64,000 bases of DNA, from positions 19,596,058 to 19,660,057 of the forward strand of contig OW028575.1 of NCBI GenBank assembly GCA_932294295.1, read 5' to 3'. The notes below the pieces were generated by a model that worked only from the letters and a program-made list of their open reading frames with translations, was not told the origin of the DNA and searched no databases. The stretch is from Alitta virens (Eukaryota; Annelida; Polychaeta; Phyllodocida; Nereididae). A program made the translations under genes and the position numbers. Of the stretch, positions 49,321 through 58,906 are shown one piece after another (the first letter of the stretch is position 1; each line of letters starts with the position of its first letter).

Positions 49321-49523
49321 AGGATAGTTATAATTATCCACTAACTACCTTTCTTAGATACAGGGAGGATAAACATGCTGCAATTTAATATCACTCATGG
49401 TGGGGCCTTAAAATGTACAAGAATATAATTGATTAATATACCATTATTAAGCTTTTAGTTATGGCTTTCAGTCAACAGTAGTAGTTAGAATGCTACTATA
49501 AAACGTAGCTTCTGGTGGCCCGC

Positions 49524-49547
49524 GACAGGCGGTGCTAGTGGTACCTA
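49524..49547 (+). repeat. 24-bp CGACAGGCGG-type motif, left copy
   Basis: GACAGGCGGTGCTAGTGGTACCTA; the reverse complement occurs at 63383-63406 with one mismatch. A third, partial copy in direct orientation is at 49820-49837. Could be part of a terminal or sub-terminal repeat of the Polinton, or a protein-binding site. Confidence 0.7.
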
Positions 49548-49650
49548 TGACGGTGGCCGCTAGGTGGCGCTTCGACGATATGTATGGATGTCATGCCTCG
49601 AATGGGTGCCCGAGGGTCTAACCCATCCTCTTTGCATGACCGATGAACCA

Positions 49651-49730
49651 GTGGAACGCCATGGGCTATAGTGTGATTACTATAGAAGATGTGGAATACC
49701 ATGGGCTATAGTTTGATTACTGTAGAGGAC
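49651..49730. repeat. 40-bp tandem duplication
   Basis: Two 40-bp units, 49651-49690 and 49691-49730, each 'gtggaa..ccatgggctatagt.tgattact.tagag'. Tandem repeats near the ends are usual in Polintons. Confidence 0.85.
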
Positions 49731-50208
49731 GTGAGAAGTGTGACAATCCTGGAATTATTGTTTTGAGTAATGATCTATCTGACACTTATTTGTACCAATC
49801 TTGAGCTTCCTAAGTTGACGACAGGTGGTGCTAGTGGCCTGATGTTATATAGTACGTGATAGGTATAACAATGTGTAGAACTATTGTTTTGGTTTGTATG
49901 TGAAAGGTTGAAGAATGAACCATCTTTCACCCATGTTGAAGAATAATACTGCAAGAGTGATATATGTACCAATAGAACAACTTTGCACAATTCGCACAAA
50001 TCCTTCCTGTTTTTAAAACATAGTAGTAGTAATAAAAGGTTAATTCAGATGTAGTAACACAGAACATTATTTACCCAGTAAGAGTGTTCAGAATACAACA
50101 TACTATTGGCTGATTTATAAGTGAATGAGTGGGGTTTCTTGTGAACCTCTCTGTATAGAATGTTAACATGATGTATGACAGCTCGTGTTAGAGGGCATGA
50201 TTTAATGA

Positions 50209-50223
50209 CCACTAGATGGCGGT
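50209..50223 (+). promoter_or_regulatory. CTCF-consensus-like site
   Basis: CCACTAGATGGCGGT fits the bilaterian CTCF consensus (CCASYAGRKGGCRSY) at every position. Similar but poorer matches lie at 49557-49571 (one mismatch) and 50244-50258 (two mismatches). A motif match only; no binding is shown. Confidence 0.45.
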
Positions 50224-50401
50224 TATGGTTACAGATTATAACAGCAACAGGTGGCGCCCTTCATAGTTCAAGAATAAGACCCTTACTTTCAAACATAACA
50301 GGATGAATAATACGCTGATGTCGCACTACATGCATCAGTTGAGAACAGTCAAGACAATAGATGCACAGTAGAATAATACAGACAACCAGTCTAAGATTAA
50401 C

Positions 50402-50830
50402 ATGTCATACACAATAGGATGGTACGTTTTTTCGTATCCTGATTGTGAGGATCCTAAATGTTTAACACTATTGTACAACTCAGAGAATGTGTTCACATCT
50501 TTAAATGAGTGTATAAGTGATTATTATCTATCAGGCGTGCCAGCTAAATGTATGGAACAATGTTCAGACTGGGTTGTTAAATTTTATGCCTTAGGTGATT
50601 GCAAACGTGCGCCAACAGAGACATATAATCTCACATGGGTTGCATATAACATCGTACCATGTTTAATGTGTGCTGAAGAACATTACATAGAGGTAGTAAG
50701 GAGTAACGACTCCTTTACTGATCTTATTATATGTTTAAAGAACTATCATGACAACCTTAATATTGATAAATATGATCCTATACATAAAACTATTGTTAAT
50801 GTTGAAGTTAGTCGTCATAATCATTGTTAA
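50402..50830 (+). CDS. Unrecognised Cys-rich small protein, first Polinton gene
   Basis: A 142-residue open frame from a clear ATG, upstream of the integrase and in the same direction. I do not recognise the family. It has about ten cysteines, several paired or clustered ('PAKCMEQCSDW', 'PCLMCAEEHY'), no signal peptide and no membrane segment, and its C-terminus ends in a His/Asn-rich 'SRHNHC'. The spacing of Cys and His could support a zinc-binding or disulfide fold. It shows none of the motif context I would expect of an adenain-type cysteine protease. Codon use and AT content match the other Polinton genes. A lineage-specific accessory or early gene is the best guess. Confidence 0.5.
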   Translation: MSYTIGWYVFSYPDCEDPKCLTLLYNSENVFTSLNECISDYYLSGVPAKCMEQCSDWVVKFYALGDCKRAPTETYNLTWVAYNIVPCLMCAEEHYIEVVRSNDSFTDLIICLKNYHDNLNIDKYDPIHKTIVNVEVSRHNHC

Positions 50831-50868
50831 GGAACCAGCGGTTACGACATGTTATCAACATATAAGGT

Positions 50869-50871
50869 TAG

Positions 50872-50915
<44 letters not shown>
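50869..50915. repeat. (TA)n microsatellite
   Basis: About 23 TA units between the first Polinton ORF and the integrase; a shorter run is at 51018-51040. Confidence 0.95.
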
Positions 50916-50918
<3 letters not shown>

Positions 50919-51334
50919 TATATTGTTATGATATTATCTACCAATCTGCTATGTTATGATACTACTACTACTACTATTGTTTCAGAACTACTACTCATGG
51001 GACACACCACGGAGGGTTATATATATATATATATATATAACAAGACAACGTCACCAAATCATGTTATGCACTGTACACTAATGTTAATAAAGGGCACCAA
51101 TCATACACTACTCTGTTGTTACACATATATCTACAGGTATACTGAGATGTCGGTGTGCGAATTAGTACATCACAGGCATCACACTTAATTGACAGGAGCC
51201 ATCGCTTAGAATGTGTTATTAAGACTGTAATAGGCTTCTATTTGTCATAACTGTCTTTGTTATTGTTAACATAACAAGCAGTATGCAGTAAGGATATAGT
51301 AACACAGATTGTCTACATGTAAGTTATGTAGATT

Positions 51335-52465
51335 ATGGCTCACACAGCATCAATAGATCAGTTTTTGAGTGGTAACTATTACACAATAGGTCAACCTAGT
51401 AGTTATTCAGGTGTAAGAAAATTATGGAGTGAAGTAAAGAAGAGACAATCTAAGCCTCGAGGCATCACTTTAACAGTTGTGAGTAAATGGTTGAAGGAGC
51501 AGACGACGCATACTATACATAGCACGCCCAAGACAATATTTAGTACTGAACATATAATAGTGGAACATATTGATGAACAATGGGATAGCGATATCATCCA
51601 GATGGATCAATTAGCCCAATATAATGGAGGATACAAATACATCTTAATATGTATAGATATTTTTTCACGCTATGCATGGGCACGTCCGCTTAAGTTTAAA
51701 AAGTTGACAGATGTTACGATAGCATTTACAGATATTGTTAAGATGTCTGGTAGGATATGTAAGACTATACGCACTGATCAAGGTGGAGAGTATACTAAGG
51801 CCTCGTTTCAAAGAATGTTGCACAACAAAGGTATTAATCACATGATAGCGTATGGACGTCACAAAGCGTCTTACAGTGAACGCTTTAATCGCACATTAGA
51901 AAACAAACTGTTTAAGTATTTTTATGAACAGCAGACAGCAATGTACATAGACATTCTGGATGATGTCATGTTTAGCTATAATAACACAGTCCATCATTCT
52001 ATTAACATGGCGCCTGCTACTGTTAACACAGCAAATGCTCATACTATATATGAACAAGTGTACATACCCATACTTAACAGATGGGCTAACACACCAGTCA
52101 AGTTCACTATAGCTCTAGGCAGTTTGGTTAGACTGAGCTTATACACTGCACCCTTTTCTCGAGGCTATCATGAGAAGTGGACTGAGGAACTATTTACAGT
52201 CTGTAATCAAATTCCATCACACCCCCCTAGATATAAAGTACAGGATCTCAATGGTGACGGTATCAAAGGGTCCTTCTACACAGAGGAGTTACTAGTAGCA
52301 TCTGTTCAAAACATAAATGATATAACATAAAAAATTGACAGAGTTCTAAAGACTAAAACCGTTAGAGGTCACAAACTCAGTCTTGTTAAATGGTATGGTT
52401 ATTCTGACAAGTTTAACACTTATATACCCACAGCATCTATTCGTCATTACAAAGGTAAAATATAA
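51335..52465 (+). pseudogene. Polinton integrase (retroviral-type DDE with chromodomain-like tail), in-frame stop
   Basis: Would integrate the linear element DNA into host chromosomes. The rve core is clear: first catalytic Asp in 'QWDSDIIQMD' (D86), second in 'IRTDQGGEY' (D148), Glu in 'YSERFNRTLENK' (E182), with 33 residues between the last two, as counted here. A TAA at 52328-52330 ends the open frame. The same frame then continues for 44 codons with 'SLVKWYGYSDKFNTYIP', a chromodomain-like C-terminus usual in these integrases, ending at TAA 52463-52465. The next gene's ATG overlaps that stop (TAATG). A nonsense mutation is likeliest; readthrough is possible. Confidence 0.85.
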
Positions 52466-52890
52466 TGTTTGTGTACATATCATCCGATGTCGATAAGGAG
52501 AACTACTTTCCTGGTAATACACCAACATCATTCAGAGTTAAACTACCAGGTAGGGTAACATTCATACTCCAAGGGAAATGGGAAGTTGCTTTGTTAGACA
52601 TAGATTTACCTAGACCTGTTGATAAGTATAATGCTATATATATAACTATTAACTCGTCTATATGTAAACCTAGCCCTGTTAACGCTACACTGTCGCCTAT
52701 TTTAAACAGAGTGTACTTCAACCAAATTAACAGAGGTGCACCTGTATTTTTTGATAATCCTCGCTATGTACCTCTATACGTTAACAGTTTAGACATTATA
52801 GATATATATTTAACAGACAACAATGGCATATATCCATCATTCAAACAAGGGAAGGTCAACGGAACACTACACTTCAGGCTAATACCTTAG
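52465..52890 (+). CDS. Penton-like minor capsid protein
   Basis: 141 residues. The N-terminus ('MFVYISSDVDKENYFPGNT', then 'SFRVKLPGRV' and 'GKWEVALLDIDLP') has the stamp of the Polinton/adintovirus penton (minor capsid, jelly-roll) protein: a start of the form 'surface strand, acidic turn, FxVxL, WEVALxxI'. It would sit at the five-fold vertices of the icosahedral shell. Its ATG overlaps the integrase frame's final stop by one base. The length is short for the family, ending 'GTLHFRLIP', so it may be a compact version or have lost a distal domain. The frame is intact. Confidence 0.7.
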   Translation: MFVYISSDVDKENYFPGNTPTSFRVKLPGRVTFILQGKWEVALLDIDLPRPVDKYNAIYITINSSICKPSPVNATLSPILNRVYFNQINRGAPVFFDNPRYVPLYVNSLDIIDIYLTDNNGIYPSFKQGKVNGTLHFRLIP

Positions 52891-52926
52891 AAGGTGTGTG
52901 GATAGTTTACGAATTACAGCTATATT

Positions 52927-53373
52927 ATGACTGATAATATAAAGTATCACTCTATTAATAAGGGTGTAGATTATGACATTTTACTGAAACATTTCAAGGG
53001 TCAAGCAGAGGGTGCAACAGCACCGTATCTTACCAGTTCACGTTTTCATAACAAAAGGACTTACGCTAATTCACACACACACCGCATAATTATTGTTAAT
53101 AAGCCGAGAAATACTAAGACTACAAATGATACAGATATAAGTGCTATCGATGTTATTGATCCTACAGAGGCGCAACGTCTTAGGGCCTTGAACGATTTAG
53201 AAGTTGCAGCTACTAATATAACTACTGAACAAAAGACGCACCCTGCTCATTCTGTCATGAGTAGAGCTAACAGTAAGAGACACACAATATATAAGACATC
53301 TGCAGAAAAGAGAAAGAAGTTGAAGAAGACTGTTGATAAGGTTATACAGTGTGCCAAGGACGTATTTGATTAA
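52927..53373 (+). CDS. Basic small virion-type protein between penton and major capsid genes
   Basis: 148 residues, rich in Lys/Arg toward the C-terminus ('KTSAEKRKKLKKTVDK'), with a short Gly/Ala segment ('GQAEGATAPYLTSSRF') near the start. I do not recognise a named domain. In related elements this position is often occupied by core or membrane-lytic minor virion proteins. The basic tail fits DNA binding, but that is inference from position and charge. It begins 36 bp after the penton gene and ends 12 bp before the major capsid ATG, so the three are probably on one transcript. The frame is intact. Confidence 0.55.
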   Translation: MTDNIKYHSINKGVDYDILLKHFKGQAEGATAPYLTSSRFHNKRTYANSHTHRIIIVNKPRNTKTTNDTDISAIDVIDPTEAQRLRALNDLEVAATNITTEQKTHPAHSVMSRANSKRHTIYKTSAEKRKKLKKTVDKVIQCAKDVFD

Positions 53374-53385
53374 TAATTGATAACT

Positions 53386-54801
53386 ATGAGTCAGGAAGTG
53401 TTAGAGGATGCCTATATAGGTTATTCTGAAGAATTAGCTATTTTCCAGAAACCTATCCATAATGTCGGTATCAAGAATACACATGTAACAACATTCTATC
53501 CTGTAAACGACTTTTCAACACAAGGTGTTATCCAGTTTCAGGTGAACAATAATAGTAGTAACTACCTAGATTTACGTAGAACAAGACTTAATATTACATG
53601 TAAAATAGTGAGGCAGAATGGGGATAAGATTGAACCTGTGATTGTAGCAAGTGGTAGAGGTAAGAGATCAAAAGATACAGAAGACACAAGCACTACAACT
53701 AGCACTGCTGCAACTACAACACCAGATAACAAGGCTTCGGTTGGAGTTGTTAACAACTTTATGCATTCAATGTTCAGTCGTATTGATGTATCCCTACAGA
53801 ACAAAGTGTTAACACACTCGGATGAGTCATACCCCTATTTAGCTTATTTCAAAGCTTTACTACATACAAACAAGGAGTTAAAAGAAACTACACTACAAAT
53901 GGGGATGTTTTACAAAGATACACCAGGCGAATTAGAAGATCCTAATTGGCAGCTGGGTGATAACAAAGGTTTGAACAAACGATCCAGTTTCTTTGCTAAC
54001 TTTCATGAGGTTGATATGTCTGGAAATCTTTATTGTGATGTTCTAGACATATATAAGTTTGTTCCAAATGGTGTGAGTTTAGGTATCACATTATATCCTA
54101 GCACACCAGAGTTTTGTTTAATGGCTCCAGAGGTAACAGTAGGTGCCTACAAAGTGCAGATTACTAAAGCTTCTCTGAGTGTTTCAATGATAGAGGTGAT
54201 TCCTGAAATATTGGTTTCGCATGCAGAAATAATGCAGAATAAACCTGCCATATTCCCCTACATTAAAACAGAAGTTAAAAAATTTACACTAGGTAAAGGA
54301 CAATTTTCATGCACTGTTAATGATCCATTTACTGGTCGTGTAGCTTGTGAATTGGTTTGTGGTCTTGTTACAGATGTGAGTAACCATGGTACACTGTTTA
54401 CAAATCCTTTTATGTTTGAGCATACATCTCTCAACTTTATTCAAGTCACGGTAGATGGTCATGATTTAGGTCAGGGTCCTATCATGCCTATATATAAAAG
54501 CAAACTCGAGACAAGTTCATACATTGATGCATACAAAACTCTTTGTGGTATCGAGTACGGTGACCACTTTAATCCTCTCTCTCGCGAGGAATATATGCAA
54601 GGTTACACATTTTATAGATTTGTTGCTGGTTCACAATGTGATTCTAATAATGATGATATACTCCCTTTAAAACGCTCAGGCAACTTACGCATAAATTTAA
54701 GGTTTTCTAATGCTTTGCCTGAGCCAACAACACTAATTGTGTTTGCAAAGTTCCCTGCATCAGTTAAGATTGATAAATATCGAGGTGTTACCGACATATA
54801 G
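53386..54801 (+). CDS. Major capsid protein (double jelly-roll)
   Basis: The open frame extends to 53377, but the first ATG is 53386, giving 471 residues. The opening 'IFQKPIHNVGIKNTHVTTFYPVNDF' followed by 'GVIQFQVNNNSSNYLDLRRTRLNITCKI' is the pattern of Polinton/adintovirus hexon-like capsid proteins, and the length suits a double jelly-roll. Residues about 95-118 form a Thr-rich low-complexity loop ('DTSTTTSTAATTT'), probably a surface insertion. The later 'YKSKLETSSYIDAYKTLCG' and 'SGNLRINLRFSNALPEPTTLIVFAKFP' fit the second barrel and C-terminus. The frame is fully intact despite damage to the neighbours. It lies between the small basic protein and the ATPase, the usual late-gene order. 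Confidence 0.85.
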   Translation: MSQEVLEDAYIGYSEELAIFQKPIHNVGIKNTHVTTFYPVNDFSTQGVIQFQVNNNSSNYLDLRRTRLNITCKIVRQNGDKIEPVIVASGRGKRSKDTEDTSTTTSTAATTTPDNKASVGVVNNFMHSMFSRIDVSLQNKVLTHSDESYPYLAYFKALLHTNKELKETTLQMGMFYKDTPGELEDPNWQLGDNKGLNKRSSFFANFHEVDMSGNLYCDVLDIYKFVPNGVSLGITLYPSTPEFCLMAPEVTVGAYKVQITKASLSVSMIEVIPEILVSHAEIMQNKPAIFPYIKTEVKKFTLGKGQFSCTVNDPFTGRVACELVCGLVTDVSNHGTLFTNPFMFEHTSLNFIQVTVDGHDLGQGPIMPIYKSKLETSSYIDAYKTLCGIEYGDHFNPLSREEYMQGYTFYRFVAGSQCDSNNDDILPLKRSGNLRINLRFSNALPEPTTLIVFAKFPASVKIDKYRGVTDI

Positions 54802-54835
54802 TTAGTTGATACAACATTGCTACTGGAGTAACATC

Positions 54836-55155
54836 ATGACGGAGCCAGAGAATGTATGCTTAATACCTTTTAAACTCCCTCAAATATATATCAGTGCAAG
54901 GATCCACACAAGCAGGAAAAACGGAATTTGTCAAACGTTTACTCCTAAATTATAAGACAATGTTCACACCTCAGGTTAATAAGGTTATATATGTGTATTC
55001 TGTATGGCAGGACAAGTTCGATCATTTGGAAAGTACCTTAGGTGATATAATAGAGTTCAGAAAAGATATACCATCCAAAGAGTATTTAACAGGCCTGTGG
55101 GAGAAAACCAGAGCACACACTTTACTTGTTCTTGATGATCAAATGAGTAATTTAA
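54836..55155 (+). pseudogene. Polinton packaging ATPase, N-terminal part (frameshifted)
   Basis: FtsK/HerA-type DNA-packaging ATPase of Polintons. The likely ATG is 54836. The frame from it fails just before 'gtgcaaggatcc' (about 54893), where Walker A ('GSTQAGKT') continues in a different frame, so a small indel lies between about 54880 and 54895. Walker B is 'TLLVLDDQM' at about 55121-55145. The coding sequence then stops abruptly in TTAA at 55152, where a transposon has inserted. The C-terminal part resumes at 57235. Confidence 0.8.
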
Positions 55156-55740
55156 AGGGGAACTAACACCTTGAGCACTTTACCTCTCAGAAGTTAGCTT
55201 GGGTCCATTGAAACACATCCACGCTATACATAACTTGAATATGTGCACTGGTAATTAAATATCCTGCATTTATTAGCCCCATGTTGTGAACTATGGAGGC
55301 CGCCATTTTCGACTTTCCTGGAGTTTTGCACTCACCGGAAATACGTCACTGTTGTACAGAAGTGGCAGGCCAGCTTATGCCCTGAATTGCCATTGTTAAA
55401 TTCCACTTGAGCTTATAACAGCTTGTCAATAAACACGGTTCTCAGTGAGTGTCAAGTTAATTGCTATTGAACAATTTGATACAATGCAGTTATCAGAGAA
55501 ACGGTCATTTTGGGTGTGAATTAGTCGGCTATGTAATAAACTGAGTATAGAGTATTTTTTTAGCATTTTATCAGTTCATAGAATTTATTATAAATAGTTT
55601 CTTTCTTTTTTATTTGAACTGCAATGATTTTATAGCTTTTTATTGTACATTGTAGATTTCAACATTACTATATATATATTATGTTGCCAAATCTATCTAT
55701 CTATCTATCTATTTATCTATTTATCTATCTATTTATCTAT

Positions 55741-55776
<36 letters not shown>

Positions 55777-55804
55777 TTATCTATCTATTTATCTATTTAT
55801 CTAT

Positions 55805-55835
<31 letters not shown>

Positions 55836-57230
55836 CCTACCTATCTACCTATCTATTTGTTCATGTAAAACTTTTAAAAAATGGTGTATTGGAACTACAA
55901 ATTTTAGAAGAAAATATAATATTTATGATATTTAATTTCTTATTTATGTTTAGCTACTTGAATGTTAGCATAGACCTCCCTCCCCTCATATTTTAAATGT
56001 ATCTATAGGAATGCAAAGGACATACAATTTAAGTTTTAAGTACAATTTGGTAATTAATACATTTTGCTGATCTTGGAGAAGATTACTAGAGGGAACATCC
56101 CATTTATATTTCCAGAAAATTTACAACAGCTTATTAAAGTTTTGCAACGGGCCAGGGCCACACTCAGATCTGACTTTAGGGGAAGGGGGTTATGCCCTTA
56201 AACATAAAATGCCCACTAAGACTAAAGATATACTCTAATTGTTCTATAGTAAGCCCATACATGTATGTACTATAATTTAGGATAGTGGCATATGCAAATT
56301 TCCATATGCACAGACTAAATTAAATGTAGGGAACATTACGCATAACTTCCAAAACCAAGTGCTAGGAATGGGATATATGAATATTGTATTTAAATTAAAA
56401 AATTTTACAGGTTATGCAAATTGAATATAGCCTGGTATTGATTGGTAATCCTGGCTTCTATAGGCATAATTGCAATTTGTAATTGTAATTTTAATCTCCC
56501 AGTTTACATGGTGCAGGCGTGTTGCTCAACTGGCCCATATTTCAATCAGAATAGATTGCTATTAGTACATATTGTACTGTAGATATACTGTACTTGAACA
56601 GCATTTGGACATGCTTTTTTTCTCTCTTAAATTTCGCACCTTGCCGAGCTTGAGGCTGATGGGACATTTTAAGCATTTACAAAGCAAAGCAATAATCACA
56701 ATTCTGTCCCCAAAAAAATATGTTCAGATATATACTGATACCAAATAAGACCTGCTTTAATCTTTAATAGTGATAACATGCATATCAATATACCAGTAAT
56801 GATTATCTTAAAAAGTTTTAATTTTTAAATGCCCATGCTTAGGGGGAAAAAACGTCATTTAAAATAAATGCTAAATATGGATTCTATACTTTAGATAGTG
56901 GAAACAGGGTAATTTTCCCAGGGAGCAAATATACATAATCATAAATGCAAATTGCTCATTACAATCATGCTGTGTTTTAAAAAGTACAATTAACACCTTG
57001 TGTGTAGCCAGGTTGCATTCAGTGCCTAGGACATAAGTGACGTCACCAGTCATAGTGCCGTGTGCAATAATGGCGGCCCCCAGCATTTCAGCAGGTGGTG
57101 CAAAATGCACAATTGATTCGCTTAAAATAAGACTAAACTCAACTTTTAGACATTTTCTTTCATGGCAATATATTCTTTAACATCTAATTGAACTATTATA
57201 ATTAACATACAAATGTCCATTAGTTCCCCT
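55156..57230. mobile_element. Kolobok-like transposon, 2.07 kb, inside the Polinton ATPase gene
   Basis: Starts AGGGGAACTAA and ends TTAGTTCCCCT, with TTAA on both sides (55152-55155 and 57231-57234). Same family as 23896-25583: shared 'gagcactttacctctcagaagttagcttgggtcc' at the left and 'ggacataagtgacgtcac..gtgccgtgtgcaataatggcg' at the right. It is longer mainly because of a (TATC)n array at 55690-55856. No transposase is encoded. It is younger than the Polinton insertion, since it splits a Polinton gene. Confidence 0.9.
55690..55856. repeat. (CTAT)n microsatellite inside the transposon
   Basis: About 40 units of CTAT with TTAT and CTAC variants. The 84- to 117-codon 'YLSIYLSI' frames across it are repeat artefacts. 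Confidence 0.95.
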
Positions 57231-57234
57231 TTAA

Positions 57235-57599
57235 GTGACAGCCGCCAGGGTGCACATGTAGCTGAAATAGTGTGTGTCCTCAGTCACCATTGTAATGTTT
57301 CATGTATTATAACTTTACAGGATATGTTTTATGAAAGTAAAGCTGCTAGATTAATAAGTAGAAACTCACACTTTATCTGTCTTTTTCGTAATCATAGGAA
57401 TGGTAGACAGGTGTCAGCGTTGGCAAGCCAAATTTTACCTGGTCAAACAAAATATTTTATGGATAGTTATGAACGAGCTACTATGCGCAACTATGGTTAT
57501 TTAATAATTGATTTATCACCTAATGCTGATGGCAGGTATAAATTACGTTCTAATATCTTTCCAGGTGAGGAAACAGTTGTGTTTCTCCCGCAGTCATGA
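57235..57599 (+). pseudogene. Polinton packaging ATPase, C-terminal part
   Basis: Removing the transposon together with one TTAA brings this frame back into register with the part ending at 55155. The segment begins in the post-Walker-B region and carries 'CIITLQDMFY', then 'FRNHRNGRQVSALASQILPG', typical of the distal half of Polinton ATPases, and ends at TGA 57597-57599. It overlaps the next ATG by four bases (ATGA). No other break is visible in this half. Confidence 0.8.
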
Positions 57600-57922
57600 A
57601 ACTGATTAAAGAGAACATAACATTCTTAAAGGCTGTAGCATCGCTTAACAAGGACCAAGTTAAAGCTCTCTTGTCACATGTAAACAAGAATCAGATTCTG
57701 GTTGTAGCAGAAATAGCTAGAAATATACTTAATGGTGTTGTAGCACTCCCTCGTGAGTATAAAAGATCCCTCAAACTGTACAAACGTATCATTAGAGAAT
57801 TATCTAACAACGACGCAACACTTAGTTCTAGGCGTTATTTAATACATAGTAAATCTGACGTTGTATCCCTGTTGATCAAAAGCGTACTTTCTAAACTTGT
57901 AACAGCTGTTGGTCATGGCTGA
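57596..57922 (+). CDS. Small conserved Polinton-type protein
   Basis: 108 residues. The pattern 'FLKAVASLNKDQVKALLSHVNKNQILVVAEIARNILNGVVAL' followed by a basic helix ('KRSLKLYKRIIRELS') resembles a short protein I know, by recall only, next to the ATPase in many animal Polintons and adintoviruses; its job there is not settled. It is helical throughout, with no membrane segment. The ATG overlaps the ATPase stop (ATGA) and its own stop overlaps the next ATG (ATGGCTGA), so the genes are probably co-transcribed. The frame is intact. Confidence 0.6.
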   Translation: MKLIKENITFLKAVASLNKDQVKALLSHVNKNQILVVAEIARNILNGVVALPREYKRSLKLYKRIIRELSNNDATLSSRRYLIHSKSDVVSLLIKSVLSKLVTAVGHG

Positions 57923-58298
57923 GGAAAATGTTGTTATACCTAGAGACAAGTACAACAGAATGTTGGAACAGCTCAGAAATAGTAAAGAAAATAAACTAAC
58001 ACAACAAGAAGATAACACTACTGACATTAGACCTGCTGAACATGTAACACCGCCAACAGATAATGAACACGTTATACATACGCTAAGATCAAAAGATGAT
58101 ATTGTTCTTAAAGAGACCCATCATCCTCCGGGTCTTAAACATGACGATATAGACATATTTATGAAAAAGTTCACTACAAACAATAGTTCTAGAAACATTA
58201 CAAAACTGAAAACTCCTACGAAACGTAAGACTGTACCACTTAAATCTCGTGCCAGAAAGTCCAGACTTAAAGCCAACTGGATCAGTGTTTCTAAATGA
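57915..58298 (+). CDS. Small basic virion-associated-type protein
   Basis: The open frame reaches back to 57909, but the first ATG is 57915 (127 residues). The N-terminal helix 'VVIPRDKYNRMLEQLRNS' precedes a polar linker, then 'HHPPGL' and a strongly basic end ('KTPTKRKTVPLKSRARKSRLKANWISV'). The layout (coil, linker, basic tail ending in a W-I motif) fits small core or scaffold proteins found after the ATPase in related elements, though the name is uncertain. It overlaps the previous gene by eight bases. This is the last gene of the compact late block. Confidence 0.55.
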   Translation: MAEENVVIPRDKYNRMLEQLRNSKENKLTQQEDNTTDIRPAEHVTPPTDNEHVIHTLRSKDDIVLKETHHPPGLKHDDIDIFMKKFTTNNSSRNITKLKTPTKRKTVPLKSRARKSRLKANWISVSK

Positions 58299-58450
58299 TA
58301 TGCATACATTAGGGTTGGTAGAACAATGGACGGTTATTTAGGGGCATAATCAGTAGTCCTATGATACTGTTATATAGATGTGATGGTATTTGTAGCTGAT
58401 ATATATATGTGTATGCCATACATATTAACTTATACTGAACTTGAGCAGAG

Positions 58451-58458
58451 TATAAAAG
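58451..58458 (+). promoter_or_regulatory. TATA box for the PC4-like gene
   Basis: TATAAAAG, 95-102 bp upstream of the ATG at 58553, at the start of a gap after the late block. It implies a separate promoter for the spliced gene. Confidence 0.6.
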
Positions 58459-58552
58459 ACGTAGTACTCCCATACAATTTACGCTCACTTGCCCGAGAGT
58501 TCTCCAGTGGATTATCAGATCATCACAGCCTGTTTTTTAACTATTCAACATA

Positions 58553-58819
58553 ATGGCAACTACAGCCTTAACTCGCAAATACTACAACCTGGGTGGCACA
58601 CAGGTAAAGGGCCAGTTCCTATGGTTCAGAGAGATCAGCTCCAGGAAGTTCCTAACTCTGCAGAGATACAGAGGACGAGTATCTCTACACCTTAGGGTGT
58701 ACACGGTCGACGATCAGGACTACTGCCTTGTCCCCACGAAGAAAGGCGTAATGCTGGACAAACAGCAGACCCGCGATTTAATGGCTGCAATGCATAACCT
58801 AGCTGCATTTATAGGAGTC
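58553..58819 (+). CDS. PC4/Sub1-like tandem protein, exon 1 (first PC4-like domain)
   Basis: Exon 1 gives residues 1-89. 'QFLWFREISSRKFLTLQRYRGRVSLHLRVY', an acidic turn, 'PTKKGVMLDKQQTRDLMAAM' reproduces the PC4 coactivator fold: four strands with 'YRG-V-L-LR-Y', then a 'KKG(V/I)xLxxxQ' helix. PC4 domains bind single-stranded DNA and act in transcription and repair. The exon ends at a 'GTC|gtaagt' donor, phase 0. The gene has its own TATA box and is richer in GC than the late block. A viral ssDNA-binding or late-transcription role is inferred from the fold and the context. Confidence 0.7.
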
Positions 58820-58906
58820 GTAAGTAATGTTTAATATTATCTGTAAGAAGAAGCTGTACATATAATAATATATGTAACGATAATTATATATCTTATTATC
58901 TTGCAG

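Noticed and set aside
50402..50830. Adenain-like cysteine protease
   Set aside because: Considered because Polintons usually encode one, but the His/Asp/Cys motif context is missing; left unassigned.
55643..55996. 84- and 117-codon frames with 'SIYLSIYL' runs
   Set aside because: Encoded by the (CTAT)n microsatellite inside a transposon.
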